Assembly: GCF_947331465.1 (NCBI RefSeq)
Contig: NZ_CAMZOK010000002.1
Span: 310,001-374,000 of the forward strand
Length of the DNA stretch: 64,000 nucleotides
Direction: 5' to 3'
From: Shimia sp. Alg240-R146
GTDB lineage: Bacteria; Pseudomonadota; Alphaproteobacteria; Rhodobacterales; Rhodobacteraceae
Positions 1 to 9,851 of this stretch are shown piece after piece (the stretch's first letter is position 1; every line of letters starts with the position of its first letter). Made by a program: the position numbers and the translations under genes. Under the pieces are notes generated by a model. It was not told the DNA's origin. It worked only from the letters and a program-made list of their open reading frames with translations, and did not search any database.

Positions 1-1
1 C

Positions 2-271
2 GTCACCACCTTGATCGCGGCCCCGTCATTTGTGGCGACCAATATCGGCAACGATCAACGTCAGACCGACGGCATCGCGCGGCCCGGGTCTGCAGCGGAC
101 GGAATTGATTACATGACGCCGCAAAACGCGGCCAAAATCATCCTGAACGGCCTGAAGCGCGACACCCCGATGATCCCCGTAGGTCGCGTTGCACGGCTGT
201 CTTGGCTGATCAACCGCGCCAGCCCGCGCCTGTTTCAACGCCTGATGGAACGTAACATCAAAGGTGGCTGA
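2..271 (+). CDS. SDR family oxidoreductase, C-terminal part (5' end outside window)
   Basis: The reading frame is open from the window edge and ends at TGA 269-271, so only about the last 89 residues are seen. They read like the tail of a short-chain dehydrogenase/reductase: a PSFVAT-type strand following the active-site helix, a region with MTPQNAAKIIL typical of the late helix, and a basic C-terminus ending in NIKGG. The catalytic YxxxK and the glycine-rich cofactor motif lie upstream of the window, so substrate and cofactor cannot be judged. The next gene on this strand is rlmB, beyond tRNA-Tyr. Family call is an inference from C-terminal similarity. Confidence 0.7.
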   Translation, partial: VTTLIAAPSFVATNIGNDQRQTDGIARPGSAADGIDYMTPQNAAKIILNGLKRDTPMIPVGRVARLSWLINRASPRLFQRLMERNIKGG

Positions 272-327
272 CATCTGTGCAGGCGGAGCCGCTTCGCGTT
301 GAGCTTCAAGCGACTTTGAGTCGCCAC

Positions 328-347
328 AAAACCACGCCCAGTGGCGT
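328..347 (-). terminator. Weak terminator candidate downstream of tRNA-Tyr
   Basis: Read on the minus strand, ACGCC-ACTG-GGCGT forms a short five-pair hairpin followed by GGTTTT. It lies about 30 nt beyond the tRNA 3' end. The stem is short, so this is only a candidate. Confidence 0.35.
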
Positions 348-376
348 TACTTGTGTCTCTGGTTTTGGGGAGAAAG

Positions 377-460
377 TGGTGGGCGACCCTGGAATCGAAC
401 CAGGCGTGCGTCTCCGCGAGGGAGTTACAGTCCCCTGCCACACCTTGCGGCCTGTCGCCC
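377..460 (-). tRNA. tRNA-Tyr (anticodon GTA), CCA encoded
   Basis: On the minus strand the acceptor arm GGGCGAC pairs with GTCGCCC, followed by discriminator A and an encoded CCA at 379-377. The anticodon loop CTGTAAC (430-424) carries anticodon GTA (428-426). The T arm is CCTGG-TTCGATT-CCAGG. There is a long class II variable arm (about 14 nt), as expected for bacterial tRNA-Tyr. Total length with CCA is 84 nt. The gene stands alone, opposite in strand to the SDR and rlmB genes that flank it. Confidence 0.96.
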
Positions 461-596
461 ACTTTCTTTGGTCTTGCGACCGTGGTGTGAGGGGCTGATT
501 ACTGTGATGCGCTCAGGGCGTCAACAAGAAAATACCTTGCACACGGCGGCTTGGCGGCGCATTGATGCGGCCTCAGCTTTTTAAGGGATGTTGGCC

Positions 597-1376
597 GTGA
601 AAAAACCGAAGTGGGTGGTCGAAAAAGAGCAGGCAAAACGCAAGGCCGCGTCGGAAACCGTGTGGCTTTTTGGTCTGCATGCAGTGCGCGACGCTTTGGC
701 GAATCCCGCCCGTGAAAAACTGCGCCTGATTGTGACACGCAATGCCGCCGACAAGCTGGCCGACGCCATTGCCGAGTCGGGCATGACACCCGAGATGGCA
801 GACCCGCGCAGGTTCACCGCGCCGCTTGATCCGCAGTCTGTGCACCAAGGCGCGGCACTTGAGGTCAAAGCGTTGGAATGGGGCCGTCTGGCGGATCGCG
901 CAATTGCTGATGACGACCGCCCACAACGCCTGCTTTTGCTGGATCGCGTGACCGACCCGCATAACGTTGGCGCCATTTTGCGCTCCGCCGAAGTGTTCGG
1001 CGCGCTGGCCGTGATCGGCACCCGCCACCATTCCGCGCCCGAGACCGGCGCGCTGGCCAAAACCGCCAGCGGCGCATTGGAGCGTCAACCATACCTGCGT
1101 CTGCGCAACCTCGCGGACGCCATCACCGAATTGCAGAACATGGGCTATCTGGTTTTGGGCTTGGACGGTGAAGCAGAGCAGACCATCGAAACCGCGCTGG
1201 AAGGCCGCAAAGACCAACCCATTGCGCTTGTCATGGGGGCCGAAGGGCCGGGGTTGCGGGAAAAAACCAAGGAGACCGTCGATCAACTGGTGAAAATCGA
1301 CTTTGCCGGTGCCTTTGGCTCGCTAAACGTCTCCAACGCTGCCGCCGTGGCGCTCTATGCGTCGTTGCCGCGCTGA
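597..1376 (+). CDS. rlmB: 23S rRNA (guanosine-2'-O-)-methyltransferase RlmB (TrmH/SpoU family)
   Basis: SpoU-class methyltransferase that 2'-O-methylates a guanosine of 23S rRNA using S-adenosylmethionine. An N-terminal substrate-binding domain (about residues 20-95) is followed by the knotted SPOUT domain. The three family motifs are visible: DRVTDPHNVGAILRSAEVFG (residues 117-136, with the conserved Asn and Arg), ALVMGAEGPGLR (about 210-221) and GSLNVSNAAAVALY (about 241-254). I chose GTG 597 because AAGGG at 583-587 is correctly spaced for it, and the resulting KKPKWVVEKEQ start is what homologues show. ATG 588 lies directly against that ribosome site and is less likely. Single gene with no operon partner. 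Confidence 0.93.
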   Translation: MKKPKWVVEKEQAKRKAASETVWLFGLHAVRDALANPAREKLRLIVTRNAADKLADAIAESGMTPEMADPRRFTAPLDPQSVHQGAALEVKALEWGRLADRAIADDDRPQRLLLLDRVTDPHNVGAILRSAEVFGALAVIGTRHHSAPETGALAKTASGALERQPYLRLRNLADAITELQNMGYLVLGLDGEAEQTIETALEGRKDQPIALVMGAEGPGLREKTKETVDQLVKIDFAGAFGSLNVSNAAAVALYASLPR

Positions 1377-1756
1377 TATCATTAGCATCTGAGATTTTAG
1401 CAGAGGACCGCGGCGGCCTGTTAGGGTGTGCTGCGGTGCAATATTGCGAAATCTCGCCGATTTGAGGCTCGGCGCTAAGCGGTAAGTTGCCCAAGGAGCA
1501 GGCGTGAAAAGGCCGAAGATTGGCAACTGGTCTGACGCGGTCGGTTGATTTAAATCTCTGAAAATAAACAATAAAGTATTAATGAATTCACTAAAATCGA
1601 GCTGATTTTTATGACCCAGACGACTGACTTGAGATCTTAGGGGATCACAGCTGCTTGAATGCCTCTTTAATCCGCAGCGCCATACCTTACGTACACTAGT
1701 GAGAAACGCAGACATGGAACCCTGTGTTTCGCTTCACTGTCCCTCGTTCCGAACTG
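1377..1756. other. Intergenic stretch without a gene
   Basis: About 380 nt between rlmB and an orphan terminator hairpin. No frame shows coding character. The stretch is AT-richer around 1550-1620, including a poly-A/T rich patch, than its surroundings. The last ~75 nt, together with the hairpin that follows, could be a small RNA (see 1680-1788). Confidence 0.6.
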
Positions 1757-1788
1757 GCGCCCAAACATGGTTTGGGCGCTTCTTTTTT
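1680..1788 (+). ncRNA. Candidate small RNA ending in an orphan Rho-independent terminator
   Basis: A strong terminator at 1757-1788 lies 380 nt past rlmB and just before a new gene, so it probably ends its own short transcript. The 75 nt before it include a CCCTGTGTTTCGCTTCACTG stretch and no open frame of note. The 5' end is a guess; I could not identify a convincing promoter. Alternatively it ends rlmB read-through. Confidence 0.3.
1757..1788 (+). terminator. Rho-independent terminator (orphan)
   Basis: GCGCCCAAAC (1757-1766) pairs perfectly with GTTTGGGCGC (1770-1779) across a three-base ATG loop and is followed by TTCTTTTTT. It is the strongest hairpin in the rlmB to CoA-binding gene gap and lies just 26 nt ahead of the next start codon. 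Confidence 0.85.
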
Positions 1789-2215
1789 GCGCGCACTCAG
1801 GCTAGCGTCGCGGCATGACCTATTCTGATACACATCTGAAAACCATCCTGAACCGCACCAAGGTTGTGGCGGTTGTTGGCGTTTCCATGAATCCGGTGCG
1901 GCCAAGCTATTATGTGGCGCGCTATCTGTCTCTCAAAGGATATCGCGTGATACCGGTCAACCCAGGGCACGTTGGCAAAATCCTGTTTGGCGAACCGATT
2001 GTTGGTGATCTGACAGAGATTGACGCGCCGGTGGATATGGTCGACATCTTCCGCCGCTCCGAGGCAGTGCCGCCGATTGTAGACGCTGCGTTGGAACATT
2101 TGCCTCATCTCAAGACCATCTGGATGCAGATCGGCGTCGAGCATGCAGAGGCAACTTCCAAAGCCGAGGCGCAGGGTGTTGATGTTATTCAGAACCGCTG
2201 CCCCAAGATCGAATA

Positions 2216-4027
<1,812 letters not shown>

Positions 4028-4115
4028 TGGTTCAGGAGTGCTCAAAGTGAGGCTAAAATCGGGTCACCAAACGTCATGCAACACAAACTCTTAACAGCGG
4101 ATAAAAAACGCAGGG

Positions 4116-4649
4116 TCAATTGCCTTTGTCGAGAAACACCTGCGCGCGGCTTTTCCAACGATACCGCGTGTCCTCGGCCACAGGTGCCCAAAACAAATGG
4201 CCGCCATAGCGCCACGGATCAAGCACAATGCCGCTCTCCATTGGTGCGCCACGCTCGGCGAGGATCACCGTGCTGTGCTCAATCAGCAAATTGTCGGAAT
4301 TGGCGATTGCCCGGTAAATGCTGAAGGTCTGCAGGTCTTCCTGCCGCAGTCGTGCCTCCAGATCATCGGCCCAATGCCAACACAACCCCCGTGGCCTGCG
4401 GCCCTGATTGACCTTGGCGTTGTGGATCAGCGGCGGGTCCGTCACCTGATACTCCGCGCGCAACTGAAGCGAATACGTATAGGACAGGCGGGCCACGGTG
4501 TCGGCCTCATCAACCGCCACATAATCGCCCATCGCCACAAGCGCATGCCGCAAACCGTCCACGTCAGGCGTTTGCGCGGCCTTAGGCACAGCGCAGGCCG
4601 TCAGGGCAAGCAAGGCATAACAGGCCAACAGTTTGAAAATTCGCGTCAT
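4116..4649 (-). CDS. Putative lipoprotein, function unknown
   Basis: A 177-residue protein with a basic, hydrophobic N-terminus and lipobox LTAC (Cys19), so it should be lipid-anchored. The mature part contains LCWHWADDLEARL and a histidine-rich middle (IEHSTVIL), ending in DTRYRWKSRAQVFLDKGN, with conserved-looking Trp/His residues but no motif I can assign. It lies about 70 nt downstream of the histidine kinase start, transcribed toward hisE but separated from it. I do not recognise a named family with certainty. Confidence 0.75.
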   Translation of the reverse strand: MTRIFKLLACYALLALTACAVPKAAQTPDVDGLRHALVAMGDYVAVDEADTVARLSYTYSLQLRAEYQVTDPPLIHNAKVNQGRRPRGLCWHWADDLEARLRQEDLQTFSIYRAIANSDNLLIEHSTVILAERGAPMESGIVLDPWRYGGHLFWAPVAEDTRYRWKSRAQVFLDKGN

Positions 4650-4715
4650 TTCGGTGACCTGTGGATCAAAACACTTCGACTATAGGCGCAGCACGCCACG
4701 CGTCAAAGTCACAGT

Positions 4716-5030
4716 TCAGCTATCGCGCGCGGCCTTTTCGGCAATCCCGCTCAAGCCTTGGCGTCGCGCCAACTCGGCCAACACATCGTCAAGCGCCACG
4801 TCGCGGGCCTGCAGCATCACCAGAAGGTGGTAGAGCACATCGGCGGCCTCATAGGTCAGCTTCTCCTGATCCCCTTTGACGGCTTCGATGACAGCCTCAA
4901 TGGCCTCCTCGCCAAACTTCTCGGCGCATTTTTCCGGCCCCTTAGCCAACAGCTTTGCCGTCCAGCTGCTGTCGGGATCAGCCTTGGCACGGTCAGCAAT
5001 GGTTGCCGCCAGATCGTTCAGAATACTCAT
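4716..5030 (-). CDS. hisE: Phosphoribosyl-ATP pyrophosphohydrolase HisE
   Basis: A 104-residue MazG-fold enzyme for the second step of histidine synthesis, converting phosphoribosyl-ATP to phosphoribosyl-AMP. The family core [18 protein letters not shown] followed by [16 protein letters not shown] supplies the acidic metal ligands (EExxE ... ExxD). The ATG overlaps the hisF stop by four bases (ATGA), indicating translational coupling. Stand-alone HisE without a HisI fusion is normal for this lineage. Confidence 0.96.
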   Translation of the reverse strand: MSILNDLAATIADRAKADPDSSWTAKLLAKGPEKCAEKFGEEAIEAVIEAVKGDQEKLTYEAADVLYHLLVMLQARDVALDDVLAELARRQGLSGIAEKAARDS

Positions 5031-5824
5031 GTCAGCCTCATCGGAATGCCAGCGTCCTGCATGTGCCGCTTGGCCTCTTGCACAGTGAATTCGCCAAAGT
5101 GGAAAATTGACGCTGCCAAAACCGCGCTCGCGCCACCCTCGGTCACACCTTCTACAAGATGATCCAACGTGCCAACACCGCCGGAGGCAATCACCGGCAC
5201 GCTCACTGCGTCGCTAATCGCGCGTGTGAGAGGCAGGTTGAACCCAGCCTTGGTGCCGTCGCGGTCCATCGAAGTCAGCAAGATTTCACCTGCGCCCTTC
5301 GCAACCACCAGCTTGGCAAATTCCACGGCGTCAATCGGCTTGCCGTCTTTGTCGAGCGCCTCTTTGCGGCCGCCATGGGTGAAGATGCCCCATTTGTTCG
5401 GCACGCCGTTTGCGTCGTGCCCGATGGTCTTGGCGTCAATCGCACAGACAATGCACTGGCTGCCAAACTGTGCGGCGGCTTCGGCGATCACGTCGGGGTT
5501 GGCCACAGCGGCGGAATTGAAACTCACCTTGTCAGCCCCCGCCAACAGAAGCTTGCGCACGTCGGCCACGGTGCGCACACCGCCCCCGACTGTGAGGGGC
5601 ACAAAACACTGCTCGGCGGTACGCCGCACCATGTCGATCATCACACCGCGATTGTCATGCGTGGCGTGAATGTCCAGAAAGCAGATCTCATCCGCGCCAG
5701 CCGCATCATAGGCCCGCGCCGCCTCGACCGGATCACCGGCATCGCGCAGGCCAACAAAATTCACGCCTTTCACAACGCGCCCGTCGGCCACGTCCAGGCA
5801 AGGGATCACTCGGGTTTTCAGCAT
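5027..5824 (-). CDS. hisF: Imidazole glycerol phosphate synthase subunit HisF (cyclase)
   Basis: A 265-residue TIM barrel that uses ammonia from HisH to turn PRFAR into imidazole glycerol phosphate and AICAR. The catalytic aspartate is in [17 protein letters not shown] (D11), and the second in IVCAIDAKT. The phosphate-binding loops GGGVRT and ASGGVG are present. It lies upstream of, and overlaps, hisE. Its partner hisH is 15 kb away on the other strand, so subunit stoichiometry is not set by one operon. Confidence 0.97.
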   Translation of the reverse strand: MLKTRVIPCLDVADGRVVKGVNFVGLRDAGDPVEAARAYDAAGADEICFLDIHATHDNRGVMIDMVRRTAEQCFVPLTVGGGVRTVADVRKLLLAGADKVSFNSAAVANPDVIAEAAAQFGSQCIVCAIDAKTIGHDANGVPNKWGIFTHGGRKEALDKDGKPIDAVEFAKLVVAKGAGEILLTSMDRDGTKAGFNLPLTRAISDAVSVPVIASGGVGTLDHLVEGVTEGGASAVLAASIFHFGEFTVQEAKRHMQDAGIPMRLT

Positions 5825-5906
5825 CTTGGTCCGCCTTCAAGTCTCGCCAGCGGTTCTAGGCCCTAAGCTGCCATTTGACCAGAGGATAGCAATTTGGCAG
5901 CGGCGG

Positions 5907-6206
5907 TCATGTTTTTTTGCGTGACCGCGCGGCCAGATACACGACCAATGCCCTTATCAAATAGACAAGCCAAATCGCGCCAAAAAGCAGAGAAAACGGC
6001 AAAAAGAACAATATCAGGCCCCAACCGGCCAAAAACTCCAGCTCGCTCGCCGTACTGCCAATATCAACGCCCAGAACAAAACATGGACTAGGTCCCATGC
6101 TGGAGATTTCGCAGCCATGTATTTCGTTCAGGTAGGTCACGATGCCGGCGCACATAAGCCAAATCGCAATGGGCGCTAAAGTCAGGCAGGCGAGGGTTTT
6201 ATGCAT
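5907..6206 (-). CDS. Small membrane protein, function unknown
   Basis: A 99-residue protein starting MHKTLACLTLAPIAIWLMC, with two clear hydrophobic helices (about 5-25 and 62-90) and a basic C-terminus (ARSRKKT). The loop between them contains two cysteines and a DIGS stretch. A longer upstream frame would overlap the DUF2867 gene and has no coding character, so ATG 6206 was chosen. It lies between hisF and the DUF2867 gene on the same strand. No family recognised. Confidence 0.6.
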   Translation of the reverse strand: MHKTLACLTLAPIAIWLMCAGIVTYLNEIHGCEISSMGPSPCFVLGVDIGSTASELEFLAGWGLILFFLPFSLLFGAIWLVYLIRALVVYLAARSRKKT

Positions 6207-6306
6207 TCGATTGGGCAAAGATGATGGCTCGTTATCCAAATCGGAAGACCAAATGGCAAGCCGCCCGTATCCTTTCCCGTCAGCTTCGCTGATTGAATCC
6301 AGTGTG

Positions 6307-6780
6307 TTAAGCCGCCATTTGACCAGTGCTTGCAACACGGCGCAGCACATCGCGGGCAATCGCGACATGAAACGGCATGATGGTGGCGAGATAGGCGCGG
6401 CCCAAAAGGTTGTGCTGATGAACCCAGGTTGCCAGCAGAATGTCGTCGCCGTCGCGCATCACCGATACCCGGAAATCCAGATGTTTGTCGTTGAAACCGG
6501 CAATGATTTCGCGCTCCGTCTGACTCTCCAAGGGGAACATCCCGATCTTTTCCTGCCCCGCAAAATCGGAGGGCAGGGCACCGGTCAGCCCAAAGGGCAG
6601 CACAATCACATTGCGCAGCGCCACGAGCGCCTTGGCCCAACCTGGGAAGTCGGTGATAATGTCAGCGGCTTCGCGCAGCGGCATGTCGCTTCTGACGCGG
6701 AAGCAGTCAACAAAATCACCTGCGCAGAAACGGTCATGCAACGCGCTGAATGGCGGGAGGGGGGAGGTCGTCACAGTCAT
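6307..6780 (-). CDS. DUF2867 domain-containing protein
   Basis: A 157-residue protein matching the DUF2867 pattern: DCFRVRSDMPLREAADIITDFPGW near the N-terminus, a middle GMFPLESQTEREIIAGFNDKHLDFRVSV, and ATIMPFHVAIARDVLRRV at the end. The fold resembles START-like lipid/ligand-binding proteins, and similar domains occur fused to SDR proteins, but no activity is known. ATG 6780 is preferred over TTG 6786 because AAGGA is well spaced for it. It is one of the small genes interleaved in the hisA-hisF block. Confidence 0.8.
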   Translation of the reverse strand: MTVTTSPLPPFSALHDRFCAGDFVDCFRVRSDMPLREAADIITDFPGWAKALVALRNVIVLPFGLTGALPSDFAGQEKIGMFPLESQTEREIIAGFNDKHLDFRVSVMRDGDDILLATWVHQHNLLGRAYLATIMPFHVAIARDVLRRVASTGQMAA

Positions 6781-6867
6781 GGTCAATTCCTTGTCCTGTT
6801 CGCAGGTTCAAGGTGGGAGGCAAATGGGCGAGGATCAATCCGTCCCATTGTCACAGTCAGGCAGACC

Positions 6868-7155
6868 TTACCCTTTGGGTTTGCGTGCCAGAATGATCAC
6901 ACCGATAATGGCGGCCACAAAGGCCACTGGCACGGTCACCACCAACAACGCCACCGCCGAGTAGGCCCGCGCCAACACCGGCGCACGGTCCACGCCATCC
7001 ACAATACAGCCGTTCTGCCGCGCCAGTTGGGAGGCAAAATCGCACTCCCACCGCGCCGCCGCCCATTCGGACCAGAAATAGGCTCCCAGCGGTGCAAAAC
7101 ACGCCAGAATAATCGCCAGCAAAACCAGCAGGGTTATGCGGCGCGCGATGCTCAC
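6868..7155 (-). CDS. Small two-helix membrane protein, function unknown
   Basis: A 95-residue protein with one N-terminal hydrophobic helix (about 6-27), a middle segment containing two cysteines ([14 protein letters not shown]) that could form a disulfide, and a second helix (about 66-90) followed by RKPKG. Its start overlaps the hisA stop by four bases (ATGA), so it is translated with hisA. Small membrane proteins often sit here in roseobacter his clusters, but no link to histidine synthesis is known. Confidence 0.7.
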   Translation of the reverse strand: MSIARRITLLVLLAIILACFAPLGAYFWSEWAAARWECDFASQLARQNGCIVDGVDRAPVLARAYSAVALLVVTVPVAFVAAIIGVIILARKPKG

Positions 7156-7874
7156 GCCTTCATCACCGCCAGCGCCTCGGCCAGATCAATCGCGCCATCA
7201 TAAAGCGCCCGCCCCGAAATTGCGCCGTTCAAGTCCGCGCCGCAGTCTTTTAACGCCCGCAGATCGTCCAGTGAGCTGACGCCGCCCGAGGCAATCACCG
7301 GGATCGACACTGCGTTTGCCAGCGCCGCCGTGGCCTCCACATTCGGGCCTTTCATCGCGCCGTCGCGCATGATGTCGGTGTAAATGATCGCCGCTACGCC
7401 CGCGTCCTCAAAGGATTTTGCCAGATCGGTGACCATCACTTCGGTCTCTTCGGCCCAGCCCTTGGTGGCAACCTTGCCATTTCGGGCATCGATACCCACG
7501 GCCACTTTGCCGGGGAATTCCCGCGCGGCTTCGCGCACCAGATCGGGGTTCTCCACCGCCACGGTGCCCAATATCACCCGCGCCAACCCGCGGTGGATCC
7601 AGCGCGCAATTGTATCCATGTCACGAATGCCGCCACCCAGTTGCGCGGGCACTTTGGTTTGCTTCAGGATCTCTTCGACAGGGGCCGCATTCACCGGCTC
7701 ACCGGCGAAGGCACCATTAAGATCCACCAGATGAAGCCACGCGCAGCCGGCGTTCACAAATTCCAGCGCCTGTGCGGCAGGGTTTTCGTTGAAAACGGTC
7801 TCCTGCGCCATGTCCCCATGCACCAGGCGCACGGCGTTTCCATCTTTTAGATCAATGGCAGGGTAAAGGATCAT
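7152..7874 (-). CDS. hisA: ProFAR isomerase HisA
   Basis: A 240-residue TIM barrel for the Amadori-type isomerisation of ProFAR to PRFAR. The first catalytic aspartate is in [17 protein letters not shown] (D8) and the second in [14 protein letters not shown]. Phosphate-binding sequences GGGIRD and ASGGVSS are present. ATG 7874 gives the family-standard N-terminus; an upstream ATG 7886 in frame would add four residues. First gene of the minus-strand hisA...hisF-hisE series. Confidence 0.96.
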   Translation of the reverse strand: MILYPAIDLKDGNAVRLVHGDMAQETVFNENPAAQALEFVNAGCAWLHLVDLNGAFAGEPVNAAPVEEILKQTKVPAQLGGGIRDMDTIARWIHRGLARVILGTVAVENPDLVREAAREFPGKVAVGIDARNGKVATKGWAEETEVMVTDLAKSFEDAGVAAIIYTDIMRDGAMKGPNVEATAALANAVSIPVIASGGVSSLDDLRALKDCGADLNGAISGRALYDGAIDLAEALAVMKA

Positions 7875-8010
7875 GGGGCGTTCCATCGCTATATCTACAG
7901 TCAAAAGCGATGTGACATGTGTCCGGCTGAAATGCAACTTTCCCCAAAGTCAGGGTTGATCGAAAACCGGCGCTGCCTCACTCTGCGCACAACCAATGGG
8001 AGGAATTCTG

Positions 8011-8403
8011 ATGAAAAAGTATATTCTGGCCGCCGCGCTAACCCTTGCTGGCGCTGGTGTAGCATCGGCTGATCCGGTGTCCGGCACATGGAAAACGCAG
8101 CCCGGCGAAACCGGTGGTTATCTGCACGTGACGATCGCCCCGTGCGGTGACTCTATTTGCGGCACAATCGCCAAAGCCATTGATGAAAATGGGGCCGAAG
8201 TGGGCGACTATGAACACGCGGGCAAACGCATGCTTTGGGACATGAAGGCTGACGGCGGCGGTGAGTATTCCGATGGCAAAATCTGGGCGCCTGACTCAGA
8301 CAAAACCTATCGCTCCTCAATGAACCTCAGCGGCAATACGCTCAAGGTCACCGGCCACGTCGCTGTGTTCAAACGCTCGCAGAACTGGACGCGCCTTAAG
8401 TAA
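8011..8403 (+). CDS. DUF2147 family secreted protein
   Basis: A 130-residue exported protein. The signal peptide MKKYILAAALTLAGAGVASA precedes the mature DPVSGTWKT. The DUF2147 pattern is present: SGTWKTQPGE, a paired-cysteine segment APCGDSICGTI, and GKIWAPDSDKTYRSSMNLSGNTLKVTG. A two-cysteine disulfide is likely. ATG 8011 follows GGGAGGA (7998-8004). The family is periplasmic and of unknown function. It is divergent from hisA and ends at a strong terminator. Confidence 0.9.
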   Translation: MKKYILAAALTLAGAGVASADPVSGTWKTQPGETGGYLHVTIAPCGDSICGTIAKAIDENGAEVGDYEHAGKRMLWDMKADGGGEYSDGKIWAPDSDKTYRSSMNLSGNTLKVTGHVAVFKRSQNWTRLK

Positions 8404-8426
8404 GCGACGCTTTATTTGAATGCATT

Positions 8427-8458
8427 CGGGCGCCTCCCTCGAGGCGCCCGTTTCTTTT
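8427..8458 (+). terminator. Rho-independent terminator of the DUF2147 gene
   Basis: CGGGCGCCTC (8427-8436) and GAGGCGCCCG (8441-8450) form a perfect ten-pair stem with a CCTC loop, followed by TTTCTTTT. The opposite strand lacks a T-run, so it acts on the plus strand only. Confidence 0.92.
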
Positions 8459-8473
8459 GCAGAACAGCTAACT

Positions 8474-9013
8474 TCAGACTGCGCCGGTATATTCGCCACG
8501 CGCCGGATAGTTGTTGGCAATCGCAAAGTCGAGCGCACCAACCAGTTCGGAGAAATGCGGACGCATGAACGGCATGGTCTGTACCGAGCCGAAATAAAGC
8601 GACTGATCTGGCGACACCAGGAACACGCCCGGCTCGGAAAACAGCGCAGGCTCTTCGATGCCAATCGATGTCTTACCGCGCGAAGTCGAAATATAGAGAC
8701 CCCAGTCGCGCGCCGCATCCAGCTGCAGGCCATAGGCCACACGCATGCCGTTCACCGGCGCGACTTTTTCCTGCATGGCAGTTGCGCGCTCTTCATCGTC
8801 CGAGCTCACCGCCAGAACACTCACGCCACGCTCGGCAAACGCAGGCGCTTGCTTGTCCAGCTCCTTGAGGTAGGTGGCGCAGATCGGGCAGTGCAGGCCG
8901 CGATAAAAGCACACCAACGTGCCGCGCTCTGACCCTTCTGCGGCCAGATCAAAGTTGCCACCTCCAACGAGGGGCAGGGCAAGTCCGGGTGTTTTCTGGC
9001 GGGGCATCAGCAT
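8474..9013 (-). CDS. Peroxiredoxin-like (AhpC/TSA) protein
   Basis: A 179-residue thioredoxin-fold protein. The active-site region reads VCFYRGLHCPICATYLKEL (CPIC at residues 42-45), the AhpC/TSA-type redox motif, followed by LAVSSDDEERA and PGVFLVSPDQSLYFGSVQ. It should reduce peroxides or act as a thiol oxidoreductase in the cytoplasm; no export signal is visible. ATG 9013 has a good AAGGAG six bases upstream; longer frames run into the divergent araC-type gene. The 65-bp shared upstream region suggests control by that regulator. Confidence 0.85.
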   Translation of the reverse strand: MLMPRQKTPGLALPLVGGGNFDLAAEGSERGTLVCFYRGLHCPICATYLKELDKQAPAFAERGVSVLAVSSDDEERATAMQEKVAPVNGMRVAYGLQLDAARDWGLYISTSRGKTSIGIEEPALFSEPGVFLVSPDQSLYFGSVQTMPFMRPHFSELVGALDFAIANNYPARGEYTGAV

Positions 9014-9077
9014 GTCGTTTCTCCTTCGGGACATTTTGTGATCTTTCGTTGAGTGCCCTTGTTGCAAGGATTTTGAC

Positions 9078-9845
9078 ATGATAAATCCGAATAATCTGAC
9101 CGCAACACCGAAAGCTCTCATGGATCGCCTCACCACCCTGATCGAAAAGTTTCACCTCAGCGTTCAGCCCGCCCCAAATGGCGAGGCCAATCTGATCGCA
9201 ATCTGCAACGCCAAAGGCGCCCCGCGCGAGGTGCGGTTTTATACGCGTGGCGTGTCGGATTGGGCGGACATGGACCGGTTGATGTTTGCGGCCCGTGTCG
9301 ACTGGGCGGGGCCCTCCAATCCGCTGATGGCGGCCTTGCCCGACCGGATTGACTATGACCTTGCCGATAAGGGTGACACGCAAACTCTGGTCCAATTGAT
9401 GTATGCCGAGGCCACCGGCGGGCGCTGCGGCGCGCAGTCGGTGATGTCACGCTTGGGGGAGGCACTGATTGTGCGCCTGCTGCGCGATCAGATGCGCGAG
9501 GGGCGCACCGAGGTTGGATTGCTCGCGGGCCTTGCTGATCCGCGCCTGTCCCGCGCAATTGTGGCGATGCACGACCATCCCGGCCGGCTCTGGACCAACG
9601 CTGATCTGGCCGAGGCCGCGGGCTTGTCCCTGTCGCGATTTTCGGAATTGTTTTCGGACATGGTGGGCGAAACCCCGATGGGCTATCTGCGCCGTTGGCG
9701 TTTGATCCTTGCCCATCAGGACGTGCGAAAAGGGGATCGCATCGACGCGGTCGCCCGCCGCTATGCTTATGCGTCGCCCGAAAGCTTCACCCGCGCTTTT
9801 CGCAAAACCTACGGCGTGGCGCCGTCTGCATTGCGTGCGGCCTGA
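9078..9845 (+). CDS. AraC family transcriptional regulator (cupin N-terminal domain)
   Basis: 255 residues. The N-terminal ~150 match the AraC-type cupin sensor (FYTRGVSDWADMDRLMF, then GGRCGAQSVMSRLGEALIVRLLRDQM, the usual hinge region). The C-terminal half has two helix-turn-helix motifs: LWTNADLAEAAGLSLSRFSE and DAVARRYAYASPESFTRAFR, ending GVAPSALR. It is divergent from the peroxiredoxin gene, and the shared gap holds a small palindrome CCTTG-TTG-CAAGG (9057-9069). It probably activates or represses that gene; the inducer is unknown. Confidence 0.9.
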   Translation: MINPNNLTATPKALMDRLTTLIEKFHLSVQPAPNGEANLIAICNAKGAPREVRFYTRGVSDWADMDRLMFAARVDWAGPSNPLMAALPDRIDYDLADKGDTQTLVQLMYAEATGGRCGAQSVMSRLGEALIVRLLRDQMREGRTEVGLLAGLADPRLSRAIVAMHDHPGRLWTNADLAEAAGLSLSRFSELFSDMVGETPMGYLRRWRLILAHQDVRKGDRIDAVARRYAYASPESFTRAFRKTYGVAPSALRAA

Positions 9846-9851
9846 CCGGCT

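Noticed and set aside
6207..6368. Longer start for the small membrane protein at 5907-6206
   Set aside because: Would overlap the DUF2867 gene and adds residues without coding character; ATG 6206 begins right at the first membrane helix.
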